Positions 30,382 through 44,500 of a stretch of DNA of 64,000 nt are shown here, piece after piece. Under the pieces are notes generated by a model. It worked only from the letters and a program-made list of their open reading frames with translations, was not told where the DNA came from and did no database searches. A program made the translations under genes and the position numbers. This DNA is from Tetraselmis striata (taxonomy: Eukaryota; Chlorophyta; Chlorodendrophyceae; Chlorodendrales; Chlorodendraceae): assembly GCA_006384855.1 (NCBI GenBank), contig VCJN01003192.1, positions 62,001 to 126,000 on the forward strand, read 5' to 3'. Numbering within the stretch: the first letter of the stretch is position 1; each line of letters opens with the position of its first letter.

Positions 30382-31350
30382 CAGGGTCGAGCTTAACCCA
30401 GTTAAGCTAAGTCTCTTAAGTTAAGTTACGTCATTTTAGTGAAGTTAAGTTAAGTCAAGTCACTCCCGGAAAACGACTTAACATGGGGTCGATTTAAGTG
30501 CTCAAATAGTAGTAAATTAAATCCGCAAACCAAGCAATTACACAGCCACTTGGTGTGGCGAGCCTCACGGCAGTAGGGCAGCACAAGCAGCAAGGCTTAA
30601 GCATGCCAACAACCTAGTTCATTTCATTAGCCACGGAGTCGACCGACGACACAGAGTCGTCAGAATTAGACATGTCTTGGTCCTCAGCGGGCCTAGTGCA
30701 CGACGCCCCGACCGCCGGACGCATGGCATCCTGAATCTCAGAAATATGACTGTTGTCTATAGCTCTGGGATGTACCTCTCATACAATAGCTTGCCATGAA
30801 CACCATTCAAACATTTGGCGAGCTTTTCGCGTTGGTTGACATTCCTCTGTTGAGTTTCTATTGCGCTTAGTATGGGGCGTTGAGAATGCCGCTCGGCGTC
30901 ACGGCACTCCGCATAATGTAGCAGTCGCTTCCCTCGGGGATACCCGTAGCCAACATCGGCGATGCGCGCGCGGCGATGCCGCCGTGCGCGTCGCGGGCGC
31001 CTACGAGGGCCGACTAGCGCTACAGGTATTGTTTGCTAGTACGGGTACTCGTCCTCGCGGTTCTTTAGCAAACTACCAACGAATACGAGCCGGATACATA
31101 TGAGGGTCAATTGTGCGTACGAGCCGATTAGCGAACGGTTGCCGACTAACGGGCCGGTTGGTTTCGGGTTTAGATGTACTTACACTGCATTCTTTAGTCA
31201 CGTAAGCGACGTCTCTTCAGTTAAATTAAGCTCTTAAGCTGAAACTTAAGTCACTTAACTTCACTTAACACTTGTTGAAGTTTACTTATCCTAACTTTTT
31301 TACGTTAAGTTCAGGCAAGTCAGCCCATAATCCACTTAAGCCCAACCCTG
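30382..31350. mobile_element. Non-autonomous hAT-type element (MITE)
   Basis: Ends CAGGGTCGAGCTTAAC and (reverse complement) CAGGGTTGGGCTTAAG. Flanking octamers ATCATAAT (30374-30381) and ATCAGAGT (31351-31358) agree at 6 of 8. Subterminal regions consist of TTAAGT/ACTTAA repeats on both sides. The 969-bp interior encodes no transposase. Confidence 0.85.
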
Positions 31351-32292
31351 ATCAGAGTGTCATCCTTACCTATAATATATCAGCCCGCGCATGCGCTGCA
31401 TGCCGCGGGACGACGACGAGTCGATAGGCGGCATACATGATGCGGAGGAAGCTTCAGGCACCAGCGGCGTGCGACGAGCAGCACCTGGCTACTGAGCATC
31501 TGTCCGGCGTATAACGCGCAGAGGACGCATACGACACGTGCCTGCGCACTGCGAGACCGCCGCTTGCTGAAGGTACTGCCGCGCTGCTGACGGCTAGGAG
31601 CGCGAGTTGCACCGACCAGGCGCGGCCGAGGACGCCCTTCCTGGTGAACGCCTGTTACATAAGCTGGCACGTCAATACTGCAACGACGACAGCGAGCGCT
31701 GCGGGGGGCTGTGCTAGGGTCAAGCAGGCTGTCGGTGCTTAAGGTACCAGTACTTGGCACGAGGGTGAATGATGAGCCCACTCCACGTGGTTCCAAGTCG
31801 GGTATACGCGCCAATAACACTGCGCATATCCTATGGATATAATCACCATTCTAGCGGCAGTTCCTCTAGGGCCTGCTAGTGCCCATATTAGTGTTTAAAA
31901 TACGCTACACTCGTCACGCGGTGTCGGGGCACGGGTGAAAGCCGGCGTTGCAGTGTGCCTCTTCCAAGGTCCACGCCCGCTCTCCTAACCAGGAGGCGCA
32001 AACAGACAGGTGGCATGTGTGCTCCCGTTCTCATCCCTATTTTTCAACGAGTTTGTCTCAATCCCCCAAACATTCTCCCTCTCCCTTCACGTCTTACTTC
32101 CCTTACGCTGATTGGCTGCAGAAATCTAGTTCATATCTGTTGAAACAGCAGCAGGGGGAAACCAGGCGCCATAGGCGCCATACGGACAAGCCTGCATGGG
32201 TACTGATCGTTGTGTGTAAGTAAGCGCTGGGTGTTGGCTGACCTTGCAGGCAGGGCGGTGGCAGTCAAGCGGAAGGGATTTCATAAGGCGCC
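31351..32292. other. Upstream region of CFAP54
   Basis: No gene is recognised. It holds the expected promoter and leader of CFAP54. A CCAAT-like box (GATTGGCTGCAG) lies near 32110, and the sequence turns pyrimidine-rich at about 32050-32100. A minus ORF at 31380-31820 has no known motif. Confidence 0.35.
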
Positions 32293-35200
32293 ATGGGGGA
32301 GATCGCCGCGAACACTGCGGCATTCCAGGCGGAGTTTGGCAAGGCGCTATCATTGCTGCCGTCGGCGGCCGTCGGAGCAGAGGGGCATGAGGAGGGGCTG
32401 CGCCACGTGCGCGCGGTGCGTGGCATCCAGCAGGTCATCGTGCATTATGCAGCGCGTCTGCCACACTCCGTGGCCATCCCCATGATGTTGGAGTACGGTG
32501 ATGTACTGATGGCGCGGTCGGAGTACCGGCTCTGCCTGGACGCCATCTACTCCTACCTGCTCGACCTGGACATTATGGCCGCATCGTTCGATGAGCAACC
32601 GCTGAGTGGCTGCCAGCGTGTGGAGTACCAGGCACGCACAGTGTACGGCCTCACGTTGTGCGCCAGCGCGTTTCTGCTGGTAGAGGACCCAGAGGTGCAG
32701 CACCCCGACACGCTGGCGGACCTCGTCGACATCATGGGCCGCATGCGCAGCGCAATTGGCCTTGCCCTGGCGGAGGCTAGCCTCTACTGGCTCGCCTTTA
32801 ACGGCACGCTTCACCTCTTCCGCCTGGCCACCCGGCTGTCTACGCTAGGTTTCAGCAAGCAGGCGCTTGAGCCGCTTATCTACGCAACGCTGGCGCTGGA
32901 GGTGCACCCCGAGTACGGGCTGCCATCGTACCTTCCCTGGCGGCTTCAGCTCACCGCGGCGGTCTGCAATGCATATGCCGACCTAGGCGTGCCCGCCAAG
33001 GCCGCCGCTTTTGTGAGCTGCATCCGCGAGAAGATTGCCGCGTTGCAGGCCCTGTTCAAGCTGGACCCTGTGCCAATGAGCGAGGAGCAAGTACGGTCAA
33101 GCATGGCCCAACAACATACACCCCACCCCGGCCTCCCTTTCTCATTACTCCTCTTTGAGCCCCCTCCCCCCCTTTGTGTGATGGAAGCGCGGTGCAAATG
33201 AGAACAATAAGACAACATAGGTAGTTCAGCACGTAGGGCTTGATTGCAGGTGCAGCGACCTTATATCTATGCGTCCCTGAACTACCAGCCCGTTAGCGTT
33301 GCGCACTGACGGGGCCCGGGGGGGGGACTGTGCCTGCAGGCTTTCCCATTCCCATGCCCGGCCTACCGGCGTTAACGCAGTAACCTGCTTTGTACGCGAT
33401 ATGCTTCAGTGTGGTGGATGACACACCCCGTCTCGCTGTGCCCTTTTGCAGGTTGCTGCCTTTGCAGATGCATTCCGGGTGCTCGCCACACTGGCTTTCA
33501 AATACGAGGCACCACTGCTTGAGGGCGCAGAGCCGCTGGCAAGCCGCCTGGGCTCTGACTTTGGAGTGCCTCAGCACCGCCTGCTGGCGCTAGCAGAGTC
33601 ACTACAGAGCCCAACGCGGCGCACCGCCAAGCACGCGTTGCCGGGCGAGGCGGAAGGGCGCTTGCTGGCCGCCGCCGCGGAGATCCTCAACCAGAGGCTG
33701 CCAATCTTTACGCGCGTCATCTCAGGGCGCGCGGTGCTGCGGGAAGAGCGCGCGGCGGATGCGGCTGGTGCGTTTGCCGGTCAGCTGCGCCATTCTAGCC
33801 GCCCTCATCTGCTTTGTGTTGGCTGTCGTTTATTGGTGAAAAGGCACGCCAAGGCTTTGCTAAGCTTAATAGTAGGGACACATATCATGCGGGTTTACAG
33901 ACGCTATGTATCTGCTCATTAGTATTGAGTGTACATTGTGCCGGAAACCTGGGACACTTTTTCCATATGTGGGCTGTTGCCAGCGCACCTCGATGAATGC
34001 CAGACATAGCCAGCCTCTCACGGACAGCGGCAATTGTCGTCACAAACATGTCATCGAGCTTTAGTTGCTGCGTCTTGCTATCTTCCCAAGGGGTTAGTGG
34101 GGGCACTGTGGCTATGTCTGTGTGTGGATGGGGGGGAGGGGGGAGAAAGGGGAGGGCAGCTTTGTGAGCCGGGCTGCTGTTCTCACGCATACAGTGGTGC
34201 GTGCACTCCCTTTCAGAGGCGGAAGAGAGGGGGGTAAGCCTAGAGGAGCTGTACGCGGAGCGAGCTACTACTTCAGCGGAGGCAGAGGCCAAGGCGGCCG
34301 AAGAGGCGGAGCGGGCCGCCAAGGAGGCGGCCGCAAAGAAGCCTGCAAAGAAGGGTGGGAAGGACGCCAAGGGCGGCAAGGGCGCTGCACCCGTTTGCGA
34401 GGAGCCTGCGCTGCCTGAAAAGTGCGCCCTCTGCCTCGTGCGCGCTTGTTTATTGTACGGTTATGCTGGCCTCTCTAGTATCTTGTCATTCAAATTCCAA
34501 GTGCAGCTTACTGCTACATGGATATCACCGCTACTATCACCACCGCAGTAACAGGCCACATCTGCTGTATGCAGTCGAAATGCAGTGCAGCTGCAATGAC
34601 TCGCAGCCGGGAGGTCCACCCGGGGGGAGCGCTTTTAGGTGGACAAGTGCCTCTGTGCTAATGCCCCCCCCCCCCTCCCCCCCTCCCCACCCCCTCCCGC
34701 CTCTGCTGCTCAGATACGAGGACACACCGGAGATGTGCGCTGCATTTGACGCAGCAGTGGCTGAAGTTCCCATCCAGCTGGCACACAAGATGACGGAGCT
34801 TGCGTTCAACTATGAGCAGTGGGAGCTATTCAGCCAGCTTGCTGCGTGCACCGCGCTGCGCACCAGTCGTGATGGCGATGCGCCTGAGCGGCTGGATGTT
34901 GCCGGCGTTGCGGAGGTGCTCAGCGCACTGCGTGCCATGGAGGAGTCTCTCACGGACGAGACGCAGCGCAAACTGGTTGCAACGGTGGACCAGTGGTCCG
35001 CACTGCCAGCTTTTTGCCCTAATTGTCATCACTTGCACACGCAACTGACGCCCCATTAGCCCCTGCGGCAGGAGTGCTGAGCTTCTGTGACCTTCTCTGC
35101 GCTGCCACTGCTGCGGCGATCCTCCCACGCCCCCCAAATAGGTTCGACCACTGCGTGGGAATCTCGCCTGACCTGCTCACGGACGTGGCCATGCTGATGT

Positions 35201-36608
35201 GGAGTCAAACGCGCGAGGCGCTTGAGGGCGCTGACACTCTTGCGGATCAGGACTCTGGTGGGCGCCCTGGCCCGGGCCCATCCATCGGCTGTGAAGACAT
35301 CTGATGCGGTAGACATAATCACCTGCTTATGGCCGGACCGCTGACACTATCTTCATTGCCATGTCACAGACCTGGCCCAGACTGTATTGTTCTGCATCCA
35401 CAAGGTGCGCATCCACTTTGCCGCTCTGCCGAGACATGATGCCTACTTACACGGCGCGGGGATGGACAGCTGCCACTTCATATCACAGCCCCCAGGCTAA
35501 GCATTGACACCATTACATCGCTCTACAGGTGTTCCAGGCCGTTAACGCGGACGACCCGCAACTGCGCCTGGTGGTTGCGCTGCGCTTGGGCGGGCTGCTC
35601 GAGCAGGGCGGCCTCCTGCACGATGCAGCAGTAGTGCTTCGCGATGCGGCCCGTGTGTCAACCGCCTTCCGCTACGCCGCGCTGACCAAGACGCGCGGCG
35701 AGAAGGACGAATTCATGCGCTGGATCAGCGGCTCAGCGAGCCAGCCCAGTGATGATGCGACGAGCTACACGAAGCGCATGGAAGAGTCGGAGCAGGTCTT
35801 GCTGCCCCGCAATGCATATCTTTTCATACCCCCTTCCTCCTCCCCGGCCTCTCCCTGCAACAAATCCAGCGGCAGAGGTGAAATACGACCTGAGCCTCGC
35901 CCGCTCCACCCACGCAGGCGCTCGCCTGCCTGCATGCAGACGTGACGCTGCGATTGTTTCGCGTGGAGCTTGGCATTGGACTGCTGGAGCAGGACGAGCT
36001 CACCGTGCGGCGCGTGTCCAAGGTCACAAAGGAGATCAATGTCGCTGACCGCAACGCGCAGTCCTTTGGCGGCCGCACCACTGCGGCAATCACAAAAGAT
36101 GCATCACGCCTGGCGCGAGCCGGTAGGGCGCTTGTAGCGTGGAGGAAGGGCTGCTGACTGTGTCTCTGGAGGAGTGGTCGGGGTTGTCTTGGGACGCATG
36201 TGCCTTGTTCAGGGGAAGTGCGGGGCAGTGACTTGCGCCTTTGGGCATCATTCTGCTGTTTTCTGAGGGGCTGAGGCCGTGTTCGATCACGGATCAGGCA
36301 ATCGTAACTCCATGGCAGAAGGCCCACGGCCCCTGCTCTGGGCTGGCGGGAAGGGGGGTTGGAGAAGGGGGGGGGGGGGAGCACGAGCGGTGAGGAGGAA
36401 AGGGGGCCTTCTGACATTGAGGCTGTGATGTTGGATTACCAGGGGAGCAAACAAGCCATCCAGCGCGCAAGGAGCGGGAGCTGCTGGCTGCGGTGGGCAA
36501 GAATCCATACGAACGGGCGCTGCTTCTTATGGCGGCTGCGCCGATGCATGCTGAGCGGCACCAGCAGGAGCGCATGCTCAAAGAGGCTGCAGAGTCACTC
36601 ATGGCAAG

Positions 36609-36642
<34 letters not shown>

Positions 36643-37829
36643 TCCCCCTCCCCCTCCCCCTCTGCTGCCCGCTACAGATACATTGCGATACGGTTAAGGA
36701 CTTCAGCCATGGGCTGCTGCTACCGCCCAAATGACTAACACTTAAAAGCATGGTGAGGTGCTGTGCCTGGCAAATGCCCTAACCGATGTTGCTTGGTCCC
36801 ATCCCGGCTGCGATCCCAGGCTGCACAACAGATGGAAGACGCGCTGTTTGAGAATGCCACGAAGCGCAGCAAGGAACGTCGGACTGCGCCGCTGCCGCCC
36901 AAAGTGCTTTGCCGATCCCCCACCAGCGTGACGCTCACCACGCCGCGGCTGCACCTCGCCTCCAACCGCAAGCCAGCCACATACAAGGTGTACGGCAAGC
37001 CGTTTGGCGTCGGCGTGTCCATGGCCATGAACGCCACCTCTACAGAGTACAATGGCCTCGGAAAGCCGCTCACCATCGGGGAGCGTGTCACCGTGGACGG
37101 CCTCAAGCCCAACGACACCTACATCTTCTCAGTGGCTGCCTTTGACAGCAAGGACCGGGTTATCGGCGAGCTGGGGGAGAGCACACCTGAGGCAAGTCGG
37201 GAGGCTGTGCACATGCCATTCTGGATGTCTGTTGTCCTGCTCCCTGTGGACCGTCAGAGCCGCCCCAACTCCCGCTGGTAGCTGTGCATGACCCTGTTTT
37301 GCCCCCCACCTCATTCTTCTTGGCTGCGCAGATCCCCATGCTGCTCCCGCTGCCGCTCTACCTGTGCTGGTCGTACCTTTGCCTCGCCGCTTCATCTCTC
37401 GGCTGCGCTCCCGTTGCACGGCTTGCGGGCTCGACTGTGATGAGCCACTTTGTGGTGCGAACGCCGGATCGGCCGCTCTGGGAGGCTCACCCCGCTGACG
37501 CGGAGGTCCTCAACCGCAAGCATGCCGAGCGGGCGGCGTGGCCGCTGCTACGCTCGACCGTGCACGTCATGTTCCTCTGGGTCGCCAAGCTGGCGGCGCC
37601 AGCGTTGGTCATGCCGCCGCGAGACCAGCGCACTCTGTACCTGGAAGATCAGGTGGTGCGCCTGCGGGCGGCGCGCCGGCTGGGCAGCGCCTTGCAGGTG
37701 ATTGAGCCTAACCTGTCATCTCTCTCCCTCCCCCCCCCCCCCCCCACCTCTCTCCCCTCTCTCTCCCTCCCCCCCCTCTTCCCTCTCCCCCCCCCCCCCC
37801 TCTCTCTCTCCCTCCCCCCCCCCCCCCCC

Positions 37830-37861
<32 letters not shown>

Positions 37862-40800
37862 CCCCCCCCCCCCACTTCTCTCTCTCTCACTCTCTCTCTC
37901 TCTGTGTCCCATTCTCTCTATGGATCCGATGTTTGGAGTGCATACTGGTGTTACAACATCACCGCATTTTCCTGGTTGGGATGTGCCCCGCCCCTCTGCG
38001 GGCAGCATCTCGTGTCAGCAATGCCCAATAATCCGGCGCCAATCACGGGCAAGGAGAGCTGACAACTGCCCGCCCCCTCTCCCTCCCCGATTCCCTTCGC
38101 TATCCCTTCCCCACGTGTGCCTGCCCTTGCACCAGATTGCAGGCATGCTGCTGGACAACGGCCTCATCATGGAGGGCGCGGTGCGAATGTACAACCTGCT
38201 GGCACCGCTGCTCGCGCTGAAGGACAAGTCTCCGTTCCTCGTCAAGTCCCTACTTACCTGCTACACAGTGGTGCAGGCAAGCCACCCCGCGCCGCCGCCA
38301 CCACCTTTTGATTAGGCAATGAATAGTTGTATGGGATGATTGCGAAGTGTGGGAGAGGGTACGGTGGGGGGTGGAGGGCGAAGTTAGGCGGGGGGAGATT
38401 AGCGGGTGTAAGGAGGGAGGAGAATGGAAAGGGTATGCAATGGGCAAGCGGGGACTAACCAGTCTATTGGGATGCAAGTTCGGCAATTACAACAGAATAG
38501 AAAATGTCTTTATAGTTTACCTTTTAATTGACAGATACATATTTGTAGTACAGTGACATTACCCCTATAATGAACACCCCTATAATGAATATGCCCGTAT
38601 AATGAAGGGGGGGGGGGGGGGGGGTGGACGGATTCCTTAACACCGTAATAGCCCCCTGCTCCCTACCTATATAATGAATATATCCCTATAATGAATACCT
38701 TATAAAGGGAGGGGGGGGGGGAGGGCTAATCCTACCGGTAAAATGAACCCGCAGTACTATAAAGTACTGCATCGCGCGGACTCCGCCGGGCCCGCAGCAC
38801 AATGCGCGCAGCGCGGCGGCGGCGGCTTCCATTTCCTCGTAAGCGCAGCCGTCGCCGCCCCTGCAGTAGTGCAGCAGTGCACCACCGGCCGCCGCTGTGC
38901 AACGCTCAGCCCGCGCCTCCACGCTGCCATGGCGGCGCCCAAACAGTGCTCCTATGGGGAGCATTGTAGGTGTGCCTCTTTGGCTGAGCAAATGCGGCAA
39001 ATGCGAACTATGACTTAGTGACTAGGGACAGGTATGGCAGTGCATTTAACGGTCTTGCTGTGGCAGATAGCTCGCGCAATGCTTTGCAGCGCATTATCTA
39101 CACAAATAGAACTCGCCAATCTTCTGTCCATGCAATTTTAGCGCCTGCCCAAGTCCCGGTTGAAACCGATTACAACCGCCTCCTTATGAGGGTGGTACCT
39201 CTTGAATTGTAACCATATTCATTGTGTGTGTCGAACCATTGGAAGCTCGTCTTGGTTGTAAACTGTGGACAGTACCCCTATTATGATAGTTACTACCTGT
39301 ATAATGAATATTCATAATAGAGGTAGGGCGATCGTTGCTATAATGAATACCCCTATAATGATCCTACCCCTATAATGAAGCGGGGGGGGGGGGGGGGGGA
39401 GGGGGACGCAATATTCAATATAGGGGTAATGTCACTGTATTGCGAATTGATTTTGGAAACCACTAAAGACACTGTTTGAGTGTGTAGTATTGCCCATTAA
39501 TTCAGGAAAAAGTTTATGTACATTGTTTACAAATAGATAGCAATACAGGAATGCTGACCGATGTACGACGATGAGATCAGGTTTACGATTCCTGCACACA
39601 CAATATTATTAACCATTATTATAACGCACGTATAATGTATCGTCCTGGTACTACCAGTACTCGGCTTATCAGGTTTGTTGCAACGCCAAAGTGTGGCAAA
39701 TTTAAATACGACCATGCACCGGCGTTTAAGATTAATTGCCACCTACGTGCTAGTAAGGGGAAATGTTGGGGGGGGGGGGGGGCAAGGAATAAGGAAGGGA
39801 ATTGATGGAGTGAGGGAAGGGAGGGTAGGAAATGGGGGGTGGGACATTAGAGGACCCCCTTTTACCCTCTACAAGGCACCTAGCTGACATGCTGACCTCT
39901 TGTCTGTGCCGCGCGGTGCTCAGAGCGTATCTCAGGAGATCTCTTTGCGGCAGGCAGGCACAAAGGAGATGCGCTATGCCGCGGCGCGCGCAACGTCCGC
40001 CATGCTGTACGAGTTGGTGGGCCTTTCCACCAAGCACGTGGCTCCATGGGCAGAGAGCGACGTGGCGGTTCAGCTTGCCAAGCTGGACTGCGAGCTTCTG
40101 AGGGTCAGCTCCGCCTGCCGCCTTCACTATCTTCACCCCGTCATCCCAGCCTGCCTGCGATATCGGTGGCGCTGTTTTGCAGTGGGCCATTGAGGGGGAG
40201 GGGGTTCAGCGGTTTGGCAGATCAGCACGAAACCTTTGCCGCCCCCACCCGTGCCGGAGGCAAAACCGTTCAAACCTCTTACAGCATTAGCGCGGAAGCA
40301 ATGATGTCGCATGTACGGGAGGCAAACCCAACAACCACTGCATATGCGCGTTGAGCAGAGTATGCAGCTTGAACAACTAATAGATGTGCTCTGGCTACGC
40401 CTTGTTGCGTGGGCACAAAGGGATAGGCGTGTGTATGCAGGGCCAAGATACGCAGCGCACTGCATCACGAGGGGGCCTTGTCAAGATGGACCCGCTTCCA
40501 ATTGACTGTCGCTGGTTTGTGCTTGCGGGGCATGAGCAGGTGTTCGAGGCGGAGCTGAAGGAGGGCGGCGCGGATGTGGGGCGCGCCTACGAGCTGCGGG
40601 AGCTGCAGGACGTCCTGCTGCGCCACCCGGCGCTGCCGCAGTTTGCAGGCCCGGATAGCGACGGCGCGATTGGCGCCCGCTTGGCGGCACCGGGCGAGGA
40701 CGCCCATGCCGCCATCCTCCCGATGCTGGACAATCAACCACCGGAGGCTGTGTGGACCAAGCTGCAAGAGCTCAAGTGCACCCCTTGCCAACCCACTCCC

Positions 40801-41538
40801 AAGCTCCATCGTCCGGACATTGCGCACCGGCCATGGGATAGGAAGTTGCACTGTCGCTCATGCAGCGATTTTGATGATGTGGCTGTAGCTGACCAGTTGT
40901 CCTTTGGCGCCCGGCAGGGACGCGGAAGGCTACTGGGAGATGGCGTCCTGGCTGATGGAGACTGCCGCAAAGGGCGGCACGCCGCTGCCGCAGCTCAAGG
41001 AATGGGCGGCCACTATCCTGGCGGAGCTGAAGGCGCGCACCCGCGTGCCCGCGGACGACGTGGCCTTCGGACGCTGGAATCTCGCCGAGGTGAGGGCAAG
41101 CCCCCCTCCTTGCCTTGCTGTGGATGACACGGGCAATCAAAATCACGACTTGTGATTCAAGCACCTACTTTCCCCCCTTGAATCCCCTTTGCCCTCTACC
41201 CTCTGTCTCCTCTATGTGTCAAGCGCGCGCACACACTCCCATCTCGTCTGGCTTGCCGCATCACCCTCAAGTATCGCTGCCGGTGCCTTCCTCTCAGCAT
41301 GTTGTTGCCGCCTGCTGCCAGGCAGCCGAGGCGGTGGCAGTGCCGGACGGAACGGTATCGCTCAGCGATGAGGACGTGGCGCAGCTGACGGGGCGCATCT
41401 ACGGGGCTGCTGATGCGCCTGAAGGTACGGCGCCCCTGCGAGGATCTGGAGCAATTGTCTCGCTGCACCGCGTCCATAAGCACGGGTTTATTTGCATTCG
41501 AGCAGAGTGTATGGCAAGCTGCGTGCATGCCTTCTGCT

Positions 41539-41571
<33 letters not shown>

Positions 41572-44500
41572 GAGAGAGAAAAACCTTACATCCCAGTTTG
41601 GGTGGTTAGAGGGCATCACCGCATCCCAATGGGGTAAGCAGCTGAAGCCCTATGCTTTCTGGTGCTGCTGCCTCATCATCACTCTGGAAGCTCCCCGCTC
41701 CGCTGCTGCTACGCTCTCGTTCGGGAACAGCCACTTTCACATGGCAAACCATAGAAACACAACGGTCCGCGGATGAATAACGTTTGGACCTCCCCCCCCG
41801 AGAAGAGGGAAAACAATGAAAAAAGATAAATAACGGATAGATATAATACAGCGCGAATACATTACGAACATTCCGATGCAAAGATGCAGAACAATTTGTG
41901 TTTTTTGGCCCCGCGGACCATATTTAATTGTACGGTATCGCCAGTGCTGTGCTATATCTTTGGGGCGGCAAGAAATGGCAAGCAACGGCCGGGGGGCATG
42001 CAGGCCACACGGTTACGCGGTGTGCTGAAGTATGCCGTCTTTGCTGCCCCAGGACTTGAGCCGGTGGAGGGTCAGCGCCTGGAGGCCGAGCTTGCCGCCG
42101 CCAAGGCGGAGCGCCTCACCGAGTTTGTGCAGGAGCGCCAGCGGCAGACGGCCGCGGCAAGCCTGCTGCAGCAACGCCTGCTTCCGCTGCTGCGGCGCCG
42201 GCACAAGGTGGGCGCTTACCTGCTGCTTCAGCTGCCAGCACCCGGTGGAACGGCTTCATGCACACCCCTTGCTCCACTTGTTTGAATGCCGGTCCAGATG
42301 TTTGCACTGCGCGCACCTCCGAGTAGCAATTTGTGTTTGGATGCCACTTGGGCTGTGAGTTGCTTGATGGATGAGACCTAACATGAGACTGAACAGTCCA
42401 TCAGGATCGAAGTTTCGCAATTAGGAATAGATTAGAATAGAAAACATGAAATGCACCAATAGTTTGGATTATTTTGAAAGACAATTGCCAGATACATCTC
42501 AGTCGTATTGCAAATCTACTTCGGAAACCACTACGCACAATTTTTGAGTTTGTGCTGCATATTCATCAAGGGAAAGTATAGCGATACATGAATGCGGACA
42601 CTAGAGAGGCCACATTACGAGATCAAGTATCAATGATCTCGTAATCAAGTATCGCCGGAAGGTAGCGGCAATAGTACTGGCAACGATTACGACGCAGTAA
42701 TACAAGTTCTGTTACACATTATGCAATCCTCATATACTGTACAACTAAACGCGTAAACGACGCGTACACATACTGGTAAGGGTTGCATGTCACGTTTGGT
42801 AAGGATTGCAAACGCCGTGTAATCATCAATGTACTTACGTAATCCTTGCCTGTGCAAGCAGTCTACTACGGTGGATTTTGAGTGATGATAATCGGCGATT
42901 AGACTACGGTGGTAATAGCAGAATAGAATAGAAAAAACGCTAGAATGGTGGCAAAACACGGCCAGGCATCGCCGTTTACAAATTATTTGCCTCCTACGCG
43001 CTATTGTGATGCAAGGTCACAGCGATGTACGGATGCAGCATGCGCAGCGGCGAATGGGGGGCTGAGGACTGTGGACGGTACAGGTGAAGGCCGCCAACAA
43101 GCTACTTTGCCAGGCAGGCCTGTGGACGTCGCGCACACACGCGCTGCTCGGCACGCTCATCGCGGCGCAGTGCCGGCAGGAGCGCCAGAAGCGGTGAGCC
43201 AGCTGCTGCCAATCAAAAGAAAGACCTGGGCTAGGACAGCATTGCCCTATTTGCATTGGCATTTGCAAGTGCATTTGCAGTTCCATGGCCAGAGGGATCC
43301 ACATGTGCTCTCCCATGAGCTGCATGGCACCAATGGGAACTCGAGTGGTATTCATGCTGGGGACATGACACAGCCTGAGAGGGCTGACCTTTGGCTGGGC
43401 CGCAGGCTGGAGCGCGACGCGCTAAGGGAGAAGCTGGGTCTGGAGAAGGGCGACGAGGAAGGCGATGCCGCGGCAGGCAGCGCGGCGCCCCCGCCGAGCG
43501 AGGACAAGAAGAAAGCCGCGGACAAGGGCGGCGGCAAGGGCGGGAAAAAGGGGGAAGCGGCACCACCGCTGGCGGAGTCCACTGGACCGGCGCTGCCGCC
43601 TCAAGTGGAGGCGTTGCGTCACCTGTCGCGGGGCATTGAGCTCGCGGCGCGGGGCGGCCACTGGCACCAGGTCCAGGTAACGAGCTCTGCCCCTCCTCCC
43701 TCCGCCAAACCCATCAGCGCCGCACAACATGCATCTCCCGATATGAAGTACAGCGTCCTGCCCATGTGCCTGCTGGCCGGTGTCCTCTAGCCGGCATTGA
43801 CAGCGCCACCGACTCTGCGCGCCTGCCGCGCATCCCCATGCCTGCCGGAGGCTTTGCTTCCGCATGTTTCCTGACACCCGCCATCCGCCTCTCGACAGGC
43901 AGAGCATCGCCAGCGACCTGTGGAACGTCGGACGCCAGCTCGTCAACCACCATCCGGAGCTCATCGCGGAGGTGCCCTGCGTCACCTGGATCCAGGTGTG
44001 CACTCGGCACTCTGCCAGCAGCCACCGCATCCCCGCCCAGTCTGAGCGCACTGGTTAGCATCGCTTGCAGCACTAGCCGGAGACTGCCAGAGCGCACCAG
44101 CTCTGTGGTTGAATGAGACGGTGGTTGGTAAGTAGTACAGTAGTATTAGTAGCAGCGGCGGCGGCTGCGCGATCTTTGGCGGATGCGGTGCCGATGTTCT
44201 GCTCCGCCACCTTCCTCAGCTATGGCTGCTGGGCGCGCAGAAACCGTACGAGGCGCCGCCACCAACAGCGGCAGCGGCTGCCGGCGGCAAAAAAGACGCC
44301 AAGAAGGGCGGCAAGCCGGCGCCAGCAGCGGCTGCACCTCCCCCAGGCGCGGGCGCCAAGATGGTATGGGCCACGGAGGGCGGCAGCCCCAACGTCCCGC
44401 GCTTCCTGCGCATTGCGCTGCTGCGCTGTCTGGAGCTGCTGTCTCGTGTGCGCGATGGGCTACCCATCTACGCGCGCCTGGTCGCGGAGGAGGGCTTGTC

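Larger units (their letters stand above)
32293..42207 (+). other. CFAP54: CFAP54 exon map, first half
   Basis: Exons read by frame continuity and splice sites: 32293-33090, 33452-33767, 34217-34421, 34714 to about 35003 (end unsure), about 35060/35082-35257, 35370-35404, 35529-35795, 35918-36122, 36464-36603, 36820-37191, 37332-37697, 38136-38276, 39924-40103, 40540-40775, 40918-41089, 41322-41424, 42053-42207. Introns after 36603, 37191 and 38276 begin with GC (GCAAGA, GCAAGT, GCAAGC). The FN3-like domain lies in exon 36820-37191. Confidence 0.75.

Noticed and set aside
37698..37910. Ser/Leu/Pro-rich or Arg/Glu-rich proteins in the CT-repeat stretch
   Set aside because: These frames are produced by a CT and poly-C simple repeat inside a CFAP54 intron; the exons on both sides join in phase without it.
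38743..39018. Protein-coding gene within the TA-flanked MITE
   Set aside because: ORFs on both strands are GC-rich shadows without motifs, and the element has the size and ends of a non-autonomous MITE.
41540..41580. GA-repeat coding region
   Set aside because: It is a GA microsatellite in a CFAP54 intron; the ORFs across it have no support.
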